From CAZWVM01 sp964637705 (GTDB taxonomy: Bacteria > UBA8481), in the NCBI GenBank assembly GCA_964637705.1, contig CAZWVM010000082.1, positions 1 through 15,098 on the forward strand: DNA of 15,098 bases, written 5' to 3'. Both the position numbers and the translations under genes were made by a program. Position 1 is the stretch's first letter, and each line of letters begins with the position of its first letter. Shown in pieces: positions 6,154 to 12,374 of the stretch. The notes beneath the pieces were generated by a model that was not told where the DNA came from, ran no database searches, and was given only the letters and a program-made list of their open reading frames with translations.

Positions 6154-7644
6154 TCAACCGCTCTTGCGGCAGAGAAAGAGCCGGTGCGTCGCGCTCTCCG
6201 GGGCGAGGCGGCGCGCGAGCGGTTCGATGAAAGCCGAGACGATGGCCACGAGGTTCCACGCGACGGAGCGAGCGAAGGAGGACGCGGCGGGCCGGTCCGC
6301 GATCGCCGGGGTCGCCGGGCGTCGTCGCGCGGCGCGGCGCTCCAGGGCGACGAGGATCGGAAGATGCTCCACCGGGATCTCCCTCTCGATCACGAAGCCC
6401 CGCCGGACGAGTTCCTCCCTCCACCACGAGGCCGGGCGCGGCATGACGTGGGACTGCCATGTCATGCCTTCACGATCGAGCAGTTCGACGAGCAGGAACC
6501 GCCCTCCGGGCGACAGCACCCGCCGCACCTCGTCGAGAGCCGCGCAACGCACCGGGTCCTCGACGTGCTGCAGGACCGTGACCGCCACGACCAGATCGAG
6601 GGCGCCGGTGGCGACAGGCAGGGCGCGCACGTTCGCCAGCGAAGAGGCCCGGGAGCCCGGCGCGATGTCGACGCCCCAGGCCTTCCAGCCGAGGGCCGCG
6701 AGACGACGAAGCCAGCGGCCGCGACCGCACCCCAATTCCAGGGCGCGACCCGGCGGAATCCCGGCGACAGCTTCCTCGAAGGGCCGGCGAAAGAGGCGGT
6801 CGACGAGCCGGTTGAAGGATGGCGGGAGCGCCGGGTAGCAGACGGCGGCGAGATCGTCTCCGGTCGCGGCATGAACGCCGCGCCAGTAATCGTCGGTCGA
6901 CGGAGCGGAGGGAACGCGCAGTTCGAGCCGGACGACCCAGGGGCGCGTGGAGAGAAACGGAAGCGCCCCGAGCAGGCGACGATCGATCCATCGACAGATG
7001 CTCCTTGCGGGGCCTCGGGGCAGGCAGGTCCATGGCGGAAAGTAGTAGAAGGATTCCTCCTCTTGAATCGAGAAGCGCCCGGCGAAGGCGGCGCGGATCT
7101 CAGCGGGACGACGCCACCGGGCGATGCCGGCGTAGCGTCGGCTGATGAACCGGTACAAGGCGCTGACCGGATTGCCGGCGACGGGTTCGACAAGGGCGCA
7201 CCGGCCCGTCGTCGAGAGGATGCGCCGCATCTCCGCCGCCACTGTCTCCATCTCCAGGAACATCAAGATCGAGAAGCAGACGATCCTCTCGAACGAACCG
7301 GAACGGAACGGGAGCCGATGACTGTCGGCGAGAACGAAGAGAACGCGGGGAGCGCTCGGCATGGAAGAAACCTTCGCGCGCGCCGCCTCGAGCGCCGAGC
7401 GGGAGAGGTCCATGGCGACGAGAGGAGCGCACCGGGAGGCGAGGCGCGCCGTATAGCTTCCCAACCCAACCCCGATTTCGAGCGTTCTCGCGCCGGAGAG
7501 AGGCGCAAGGGAGTCGAAAGCGGCTTCGTCGGCTTCGGCTCGGAAGAGCGAGTCGTCCCGGGCGGATCGACTGCTCCAATAACCGTTGTAGAACCCCCGG
7601 ATTTCGTCACATTTCGTGAAGCTATTCACGCGAATTCGTTTCAA
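6154..7644 (-). CDS. Tandem two-domain SAM-dependent methyltransferase
   Basis: A 496-residue protein with two complete class I (Rossmann) methyltransferase domains in one chain. Domain 1 has the SAM glycine loop LEIGVGLG (55-62), an acidic strand end in AMDLSRSAL (Asp79) and a following ADSHRLPF motif. Domain 2 repeats this with LELGCGRG (302-309), GVDIAPGS (Asp326) and the post-motif LQHVEDP (359-365). The linker at about 180-260 has an aromatic-rich stretch (FYYFPPW). The C-terminal tail is basic, then hydrophobic at about 460-475. Family knowledge supports methylation of a small molecule, lipid or glycan, but the substrate cannot be read. The likely start is a TTG at 7644; a GTG at 7629 is possible; neither has a good ribosome site. 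It lies 63 bases upstream of the kinase gene in the same direction and could share its transcript. Confidence 0.85.
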   Translation of the reverse strand: MKRIRVNSFTKCDEIRGFYNGYWSSRSARDDSLFRAEADEAAFDSLAPLSGARTLEIGVGLGSYTARLASRCAPLVAMDLSRSALEAARAKVSSMPSAPRVLFVLADSHRLPFRSGSFERIVCFSILMFLEMETVAAEMRRILSTTGRCALVEPVAGNPVSALYRFISRRYAGIARWRRPAEIRAAFAGRFSIQEEESFYYFPPWTCLPRGPARSICRWIDRRLLGALPFLSTRPWVVRLELRVPSAPSTDDYWRGVHAATGDDLAAVCYPALPPSFNRLVDRLFRRPFEEAVAGIPPGRALELGCGRGRWLRRLAALGWKAWGVDIAPGSRASSLANVRALPVATGALDLVVAVTVLQHVEDPVRCAALDEVRRVLSPGGRFLLVELLDREGMTWQSHVMPRPASWWREELVRRGFVIEREIPVEHLPILVALERRAARRRPATPAIADRPAASSFARSVAWNLVAIVSAFIEPLARRLAPESATHRLFLCRKSG

Positions 7645-7651
7645 ATGTCAC

Positions 7652-7679
7652 TAAAGTTGAGCGGACGGACTGCCGATAA
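7652..7679 (+). promoter_or_regulatory. Sigma28 (FliA/SigD)-like promoter
   Basis: TAAAGTTG (7652-7659), a 12-base spacer, then GCCGATAA (7672-7679). The enteric flagellar sigma28 consensus is TAAAGTTT-N11-GCCGATAA, so 15 of 16 bases match with a spacer one base longer. The predicted transcript would begin near 7686 and carry a leader of about 65 bases before the ATG at 7752. The spacer length and the lack of other flagellar genes in view keep this short of certain. Confidence 0.65.
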
Positions 7680-7693
7680 GGGTATTGGAGTGG

Positions 7694-7713
7694 CTGCGGG
7701 AGGGACCCCGCAG
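7694..7713 (+). promoter_or_regulatory. Leader hairpin 1 with ANGGAN hexaloop (candidate CsrA site)
   Basis: CTGCGGG (7694-7700) pairs perfectly with CCCGCAG (7707-7713) and presents the six-base loop AGGGAC. A hexaloop of form ANGGAN on a stem is the structure preferred by the post-transcriptional regulator CsrA. The hairpin lies early in the predicted leader of the metalloprotease-like gene. Confidence 0.45.
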
Positions 7714-7720
7714 GGAAACG

Positions 7721-7734
7721 CGGACCGAAGTCCG
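7721..7734 (+). promoter_or_regulatory. Leader hairpin 2 (CGAA tetraloop)
   Basis: CGGAC (7721-7725) pairs with GTCCG (7730-7734) around a CGAA loop. It abuts hairpin 3 with no gap and separates the two candidate CsrA hairpins. It carries no GGA in its loop and may act as a structural spacer. Confidence 0.4.
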
Positions 7735-7750
7735 ACGGAAAGGAATCCGT
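7735..7750 (+). promoter_or_regulatory. Leader hairpin 3: Shine-Dalgarno presented in an ANGGAN hexaloop
   Basis: ACGGA (7735-7739) pairs with TCCGT (7746-7750) around the loop AAGGAA. The AAGGA in the loop is the ribosome binding site, 7 bases before the ATG at 7752, and it also fits the CsrA loop form ANGGAN. Protein binding here would block translation directly, as at the second CsrA site of the Bacillus hag leader. Confidence 0.55.
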
Positions 7751-7751
7751 T

Positions 7752-8303
7752 ATGTCCGTCTCAGGCATATCAGGCGGCTCGTATTACCCCATCGTAACTT
7801 CGCGCACCTCCGAAAGCAATCCGACGGAACGAGCGGACTCCGCCTCGACGGCCGGGCCGGCCCGGGAACTCACTCCCGAAGAGCAGGAGCAGGTCAAGGA
7901 GCTCGAGAAGCGCGACGCCGAAGTGCGCCGGCACGAGCAGGCGCACAAGGCGGCGGCGGGCCAATACGCCCGCGGGGGCGCGAAATACGAGTATGAGAAG
8001 GGTCCGGACGGGCGCCCGTATGCGGTCGGCGGGGAGGTCGAGATCGACACCTCGCCCGTGCCGAACGACCCGGCCGCGACGATCCGGAAGGCCGAGATCA
8101 TCAAGCGCGCCGCGCTCGCCCCGGCCGAACCTTCCCCACAGGATCTGCGCGTCGCCTCGGAAGCGGACGCGATGAAAGCAAAGGCGCGGAAGGAACTCGC
8201 GGAGGCGACCCTGGAAGAGGGCGGCGCCTCCCCGGTCGAATCCCGCCGAGCCGCCGCCTCGACCGATCCCCCCCGGAACCGCTCCATCGACATCTACGCC
8301 TGA
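7752..8303 (+). CDS. Putative metalloprotease, CJM1_0395 / SprA-related family
   Basis: A 183-residue protein with no signal peptide. Residues 1-50 are Ser/Thr/Glu-rich and look disordered. The conserved core is RDAEVRRHEQAHKAAAGQYA (54-73), which contains a HEXXH-type zinc motif (HEQAH, 61-65). It continues through GGAKYEYEKGPDGRPYAVGGEVEIDTSPV to ATIRKAEIIKRAALAPAEPS, all hallmarks of the family annotated as CJM1_0395-type putative metalloprotease. The C-terminus is charged and ends SIDIYA. Proteolysis has not, to my knowledge, been shown for the family. A sigma28-like promoter and a three-hairpin leader precede it, suggesting late-flagellar-type expression. The start is set by AAGGA 7 bases upstream of the ATG. 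It stands alone, divergent from the methyltransferase gene and convergent with the ABC permease. The 101 bases to the permease stop hold only weak inverted repeats. Confidence 0.85.
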   Translation: MSVSGISGGSYYPIVTSRTSESNPTERADSASTAGPARELTPEEQEQVKELEKRDAEVRRHEQAHKAAAGQYARGGAKYEYEKGPDGRPYAVGGEVEIDTSPVPNDPAATIRKAEIIKRAALAPAEPSPQDLRVASEADAMKAKARKELAEATLEEGGASPVESRRAAASTDPPRNRSIDIYA

Positions 8304-8404
8304 AAATCGCGCCGAGGGGGACATCCCGGCCAGTCCCGGTCTTGCACGGGATCTCACCTTCGGATTCGGGAGTGAAGGGTCTTGCCGTTATCCTCGGCGG
8401 GGTT

Positions 8405-9193
8405 TCAGTAGTATGAGAAGGACCCGTCCGTTTTCATGACGCGCACGGCGCGATTGAGCGCGACGGTCCCGGCGGCGAGGAACGCCAGGGCGAGGAGGAA
8501 CAGGGCGACGAGGTCCGGCGCCGCCCAGCCCGTTCCGAGGAGGATGGAGCGCGCGGCGGAGACCGCGTGGGTCGCGGGCAGGAGGTGTGCGAGCGCCTGG
8601 AGAGGTTCGGGCAGAAGCGCAACCGGGAAATAGACGCCGCTCAAGATCGATCCGGCTCCTCCGGCCAGGGCCACGATCCGCCCCGCGGATCTCATCTTGA
8701 CGTCGATGGCCGCCTGCAGGAGGCCGGCGCCGAAAGCGGCCGTGCCGGCCAGGAGAAAGACCGGCAGGAGACCCGCGACGCGTTCCAGTCTCACGTGGAC
8801 ACCCAGCCACGCCGCGACGGAAAGGATGAGGCAGCAGCGCAACAGGGCGCGACCCGCGCGGTTGATCGCAGCCCCCGCGACGTAGGCGGGAACGGAGGGG
8901 CCCAGGGTCATCAGGGTCTCCAATGTCCCCATGCTGATCTCGCCGGTGAGAAACGTGCGAGGGGCGCCCATGAGCGCGGAAACGAAGCCGTAGAGACCGA
9001 CGCCGATGACGGTGACGGTGAAGTAATCCCCGCCGCCGATCATCTCGGGGGGCACGAGGCGCCCGACGTAATAGACGGCGGCGAAGTAGATGGTGGCGGC
9101 CACGAGATCCGCCATGAAGGCCAGACGATGGGAGAGGCGGCCGGCCATGTCACGCTCGGCGAGGGCACGACTGACGGCGACGACCGCATTCAT
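8405..9193 (-). CDS. ABC-2 type transporter permease
   Basis: The reading frame is open to 9256, but I place the start at the ATG at 9193. That ATG overlaps the ATPase stop as ATGA and is followed by MNAVVAVSRALAERD, a typical cytoplasmic start before the first membrane segment. The 262-residue protein has about six hydrophobic segments. They include LVAATIYFAAVYYVG, a segment near the SALMGAP loop, and a C-terminal pair around IVALAGGAGSILSGVYFPVALLP (FPV-ALLP is a typical ABC-2 element) and LVALFLLALAFLAAGTVAL. The ATP-binding partner is the gene immediately upstream. ABC-2 permeases export polysaccharides, lipids or drugs; the partner's sequence leans toward polysaccharide-type export. The substrate is unknown. 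It is the last gene of the leftward operon. Confidence 0.87.
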   Translation of the reverse strand: MNAVVAVSRALAERDMAGRLSHRLAFMADLVAATIYFAAVYYVGRLVPPEMIGGGDYFTVTVIGVGLYGFVSALMGAPRTFLTGEISMGTLETLMTLGPSVPAYVAGAAINRAGRALLRCCLILSVAAWLGVHVRLERVAGLLPVFLLAGTAAFGAGLLQAAIDVKMRSAGRIVALAGGAGSILSGVYFPVALLPEPLQALAHLLPATHAVSAARSILLGTGWAAPDLVALFLLALAFLAAGTVALNRAVRVMKTDGSFSYY

Positions 9194-9897
9194 GGCGAGG
9201 GAGTCTCCGCCGGGCGCGACGGGATCGGAGGAATCCCGGCCGCGGGCCCGCTCCACGCGACGCTCCCCTGCTCCAGGACGAGCGCCTGCCCGCAGGCGCG
9301 CGCGGTGTCCGGATCGTGGCCGGCCAGGACGATGGCCGCGCCCCGTTCCGCGCGGAGCCGTTCGAGCGCCCTCATCAGCGCGCCCCTCCCCTCGCTGTCG
9401 ATCGACCGGGCGGGCTCGTCGAGCAGCACGAGGTCGGCATCGCCCATGAAGGCACGGGCCACGGCGAGCCGGAGTTTCATGCCCGTGGTGTAGGTCCAGA
9501 CGGGCTGGTCGACGGTCTCTTCGGAGAGGCCCATGACCGCGCAGGCCGGGCGTATCTCGCGCAAGTCGACCCCCGAGAGCCGGGCGAGGAACCGCAGGTT
9601 CTCGTAGCCTGTGAGTCTCTCGTGGAACTGCCGTTCGCCGGCCGTGACGTAGACGCGCCGACGCGCCGTCACGGAGACCTCACCCCGGGAGGGAAGGAGG
9701 ACGCCGGCGAGGATCCTGAGAAGGGTCGTTTTGCCGCTGCCGTTGCGGCCCAGGAGCGCCCAGGACTCGCCGGGCGAAAGAGACCACGAGATCCCGGCCA
9801 ACGCATGTCTCGATCCGGGATCGCGAAAGGGCCGTGCCAGAGAGCGGCGCAGCCGAAAGGCCTTGGATACAGCGGAGAGGCGGACGATGTGCGTCAG
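9190..9897 (-). CDS. ABC transporter ATP-binding protein (probable CTG start)
   Basis: Numbering is from the proposed start. Walker A is GRNGSGKTT (50-58). The Q-loop Gln is about 90 (GERQFHERLTGYENL). The signature is degenerate, YTTGMKLR (136-143) in place of LSGGQ. Walker B is LVLLDEP (156-162) with catalytic Glu161, the D-loop is SIDS and the H-loop is His194 (AGHD). A T/SGMK signature with a FHxxLTxxENL segment is typical of ATPases of the Wzt/TagH polysaccharide-export type. No ATG, GTG or TTG lies near the expected start. A TTG at 9963 would add 22 residues encoded inside the upstream gene and lacks a good ribosome site. A CTG at 9897-9895 overlaps the upstream TGA as CTGA, has AAGGA 7 bases before it and gives the usual (M)THIVRLSAVSKAF. 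I therefore prefer CTG. The permease follows by ATGA overlap. Confidence 0.85.
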   Translation of the reverse strand: MTHIVRLSAVSKAFRLRRSLARPFRDPGSRHALAGISWSLSPGESWALLGRNGSGKTTLLRILAGVLLPSRGEVSVTARRRVYVTAGERQFHERLTGYENLRFLARLSGVDLREIRPACAVMGLSEETVDQPVWTYTTGMKLRLAVARAFMGDADLVLLDEPARSIDSEGRGALMRALERLRAERGAAIVLAGHDPDTARACGQALVLEQGSVAWSGPAAGIPPIPSRPAETPSP

Positions 9898-10409
9898 CTC
9901 AGGTTCCTTCGCTTCATCTCGGCCGCGACGATCTGCTGCTCGTTCTTGAAGAACTGCTTCCAATACTTCTTCTTCTGTTCAAGGAGCAGTTCGTCGGGCG
10001 CGTTGCGGCAGATGACCCAGAGCTCGCGCAATTTCGGCGGCAGGTCCCGGGGGGCGCCTTCCTCCGCCGGCCGCGGCCGCGCCGCGGGCGCACCGGCCGC
10101 CACGCCGGGCGGCGCGGTCTTCACGCCCGGCGGAACGGCGCCCGGCATCGCCAGGGGCGGAAGCGCGGGCGGCGTCGCGGGCGACGAAGGCAGGGGCGGG
10201 GGGCCGACCGAAAGAGTCGGGAGGGGCGGCGGAACGGGAGCGGAAGAGCGCGGAAGAATCGACGCGAGTTCCTCAACGTCACGCGCGGCCCTCCATTCCT
10301 CCGTGCCCTCGGCGCAGACCTGGAGATCGGGCTGGAGGATCCTGCCCAGTTCCGCGGGCTCGAAAGGCCCGCTCACGCTTCCGGCGAGAAAGGCGTAGTA
10401 GCGGCTCAC
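9894..10409 (-). CDS. Small GYF_2-like domain protein with proline-rich linker
   Basis: The start is a GTG at 10409 that overlaps the dxs stop (GTGA) and has GGAGG 6 bases upstream. The frame stays open further upstream, but there it is a shadow of dxs. The 171-residue protein has three parts. Residues 2-52 (RYYAFLAGSVSGPFEPAEL ... VCAEGTEEWRAARDVEELASIL) match the GYF_2 (DUF4339-type) domain, with the G-P-F and W (Trp39) positions intact. Residues 55-125 are proline/alanine-rich and include PPGV twice (93-96, 100-103). Residues 126-171 are charged and helical (LLLEQKKKYWKQFFKNEQQI). GYF domains in eukaryotes bind PPG-hydrophobic peptides, so self-association or partner binding is possible, but that is inference. 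There is no membrane segment. It lies between dxs and an ABC transporter, with coupled translation on both sides. Confidence 0.78.
   Translation of the reverse strand: MSRYYAFLAGSVSGPFEPAELGRILQPDLQVCAEGTEEWRAARDVEELASILPRSSAPVPPPLPTLSVGPPPLPSSPATPPALPPLAMPGAVPPGVKTAPPGVAAGAPAARPRPAEEGAPRDLPPKLRELWVICRNAPDELLLEQKKKYWKQFFKNEQQIVAAEMKRRNLS
9895..9909 (-). promoter_or_regulatory. Ribosome site and CTG start of the ABC ATPase
   Basis: AAGGA (9909-9905), 7 bases, then CTG (9897-9895), whose last two bases begin the TGA stop of the GYF-like gene. The overlap is the same geometry as the ATGA and GTGA junctions elsewhere in the operon. This is what decides the proposed non-standard start. Confidence 0.5.
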
Positions 10410-12331
10410 CGGGTGCCTCCGGCCGCGAGCATGTCGCGCGCCGCCTCGACGAGCGCCTCGCGCGTCAGCCCGATATCGCGCTTCACGAGAGCGGTATCGC
10501 CATGATCGACGAAGCGGTCCGGAACGCCGATGCGTCGAACCGGGACGCAGACGCCGGCGTCGGCCAGCGCTTCGAGCACGGCGGAGCCGGCGCCCGTCGG
10601 GAGCGCGTTCTCCTCGAAGGTGAGGATCCGCCCCGTCCGCCGGGCGAGTTCGACGACGCGTTCCGCGTCCAGGGGCTTCACGAAGCGCATGTTGACGACG
10701 GCCACGGAGCGACCGGTCGACTCCTCGATCTCCCGCGCGGCCTCGAGGGCCTCGAGCGACAGGGGGCCGAAGGCGAGGATCGCGAGATGATCGCCCTCCT
10801 TGAGAGTCTCCGAGCGGCCGAGTTCGAGCGGCGGCCCCACGGGTCCGGGTTGGCAGCGCCCGCGGGGATACCGGAGCGCGGCGGGCCGCCCCAGGGCGAG
10901 CCCGAACTTGAGCATCTCGGCGAGTTCCCATCCGTCCCGCGGCGCCATGACCACGATCTCGGGAATCATCCTCAGGTAGCCGAAATCGAAGACGCCCTGG
11001 TGGGTCTCGCCGTCGTCGCCGACGATGCCGCCCCGGTCGAGGGCGAAGAGAACCGGCAGTTTCTGGATGCAGACGTCATGGATGATCATGTCGTAGGCGC
11101 GCTGGAGGAAGGTGGAGTAGACCGCGACGACGGGCTTGTTGCCGCAGGCGGCCATGCCCGCGGCCGCCACGACCGCGTGCCCCTCCGCGATCCCGACGTC
11201 GAAGACGCGCTTCGGAAAGCGCGCGCCGAACTTGTCGAGGCCCGTCCCCGACGGCATGGCCGCCGTGATCGCGACGACCTTCTCGTCCCGCGCGGCCTCC
11301 TCGATCAGGGCGTCGGCGAAGACCTGGGTCCAGGTCGGCTGCGGCGAGACGTCCTTCTCCAGGATGCGCCGGCCGGTGCGCGGATCGAGGCCGGGCGAGG
11401 CCGCGTGGCCGCGCTCCGGGTGGCTCTCCGCCCAGTCCGAGCCCTTGCCCTTGGCGCTGATGACGTGCAGGAGGATCGGGGCGTGCAGGGCCTTCACCTG
11501 CTCCAGGATCGGGATCAGCTTCTCGAGGTCGTTTCCGTCGACGGGGCCGTAGTAGGTGAAGCCGAGTTCCTCGAAGAGGAGGCTCGGCAGGACCATGTTC
11601 TTCACGCCCTCCTTCAGCTTGTTCGCCTTCTGCAGGACAACGTGCCCGAGCTTGGCCACACCCGGGAAGTGCTTCTCGACCATCGTGCGCTCGCCGAGAT
11701 GCGCCACGAGGTCCTCGATATCGTCCTTCACGCGGTGGTAGAGCGGCGCGGTGAGAAGCTTGTTGAGGTAGTTGGAGAGGGCGCCGACGTTGCCGGCGAT
11801 GGACATGTTGTTGTCGTTGAGGATGACGAGTATGTCGGTCTTGAGGACGCCGGCGTTGTTCAACCCCTCGAACGCGAGCCCGCCGGTCATCGAGCCGTCG
11901 CCGATGACGGCGACGACCTTCTCGTCGGAGCCCCGCAGGTCCCGCGCGATCGCGAAGCCGACGGCGGCGGAGATGGACGTGGAGGCGTGGCCGGCCCCGA
12001 AGACGTCGTAGATGCTCTCGGCGCGCTTGAGGAACCCGGACATCCCCTTGTAGCTGCGCAGGGTGCGGAAGGCCTCGCGGCGGCCGGTCACGATCTTGTG
12101 GGCATAGGCCTGGTGCCCGACGTCCCAGATGATCTTGTCGCGGGGCGTGTCGTAGACCTTGTGGAGGGCCAGGGTCAGTTCCACCGTGCCCGTGGAACTG
12201 CCGAAGTGCCCGCCGCGCACCATGACGGTCTCCGCGATATGCTCGCGGATCTCGGCGGCCAGGCGCTTCAGATCCGCCACGCCCAGGGGTCTCAGGTCGG
12301 CGGGATCGTTGATCGTCTCCAAAAGGCTCAT
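10406..12331 (-). CDS. dxs: 1-deoxy-D-xylulose-5-phosphate synthase
   Basis: A 641-residue thiamine-diphosphate enzyme that condenses pyruvate and glyceraldehyde 3-phosphate in the first step of the MEP isoprenoid pathway. Visible marks are GGHF with His42, WDVGHQAYAHK (69-79), the ThDP motif starting GDGSMTGG (144-151) and continuing to the Asn of NDNNMS (172-177), catalytic Glu383 in VGIAEGHAV, DRGGIVGDDGETHQG and the C-terminal transketolase domain. Length is normal for the family. Several usually conserved positions differ: DGHD is DGND (Asn267), the Gln after the catalytic Glu is Gly384, and the KGKGY-type loop reads KGKGSDWAESHPERGHA. The ATG has GGAGA 8 bases upstream and lies 43 bases after the ispA stop. 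It is translationally coupled to the GYF-like gene downstream. It is almost certainly Dxs, though from a divergent branch. Confidence 0.95.
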   Translation of the reverse strand: MSLLETINDPADLRPLGVADLKRLAAEIREHIAETVMVRGGHFGSSTGTVELTLALHKVYDTPRDKIIWDVGHQAYAHKIVTGRREAFRTLRSYKGMSGFLKRAESIYDVFGAGHASTSISAAVGFAIARDLRGSDEKVVAVIGDGSMTGGLAFEGLNNAGVLKTDILVILNDNNMSIAGNVGALSNYLNKLLTAPLYHRVKDDIEDLVAHLGERTMVEKHFPGVAKLGHVVLQKANKLKEGVKNMVLPSLLFEELGFTYYGPVDGNDLEKLIPILEQVKALHAPILLHVISAKGKGSDWAESHPERGHAASPGLDPRTGRRILEKDVSPQPTWTQVFADALIEEAARDEKVVAITAAMPSGTGLDKFGARFPKRVFDVGIAEGHAVVAAAGMAACGNKPVVAVYSTFLQRAYDMIIHDVCIQKLPVLFALDRGGIVGDDGETHQGVFDFGYLRMIPEIVVMAPRDGWELAEMLKFGLALGRPAALRYPRGRCQPGPVGPPLELGRSETLKEGDHLAILAFGPLSLEALEAAREIEESTGRSVAVVNMRFVKPLDAERVVELARRTGRILTFEENALPTGAGSAVLEALADAGVCVPVRRIGVPDRFVDHGDTALVKRDIGLTREALVEAARDMLAAGGTR

Positions 12332-12374
12332 CGTGTTCTCTCCGCCCTCCGCCTCGTTCCCGTGAAGTTCCGCG

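Noticed and set aside
7711..7751. Resemblance of the leader to a c-di-GMP-I (GEMM) riboswitch (AGGGAAAC ... CGAA ... GACGGAAAGG)
   Set aside because: Some blocks look similar, but the second stem, its tetraloop receptor and the GACGCAAAGCC-type core are not reproduced, and there is too little room for the full fold. CsrA-type hairpins explain it better.
6010..7797. A 595-codon rightward open frame opposite the methyltransferase
   Set aside because: Shadow frame; it also runs through the sigma28-like promoter and leader hairpins.
8310..8399. Long-range inverted repeat CGCCGAGG (8310-8317) / CCTCGGCG (8392-8399) between convergent genes
   Set aside because: The loop is 74 bases and no T tract follows on either strand, so I do not call it a terminator. 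It may be chance in GC-rich DNA.
9194..9256. Longer start for the ABC permease at 9256
   Set aside because: It would lie inside the ATPase gene and adds non-conserved residues; the ATGA overlap at 9193 is preferred.
10410..10931. Upstream extension of the GYF-like gene by 174 residues
   Set aside because: The added sequence is Arg-rich and lies entirely within dxs in another frame. The GTG at 10409 with GGAGG and a GTGA overlap is far better.
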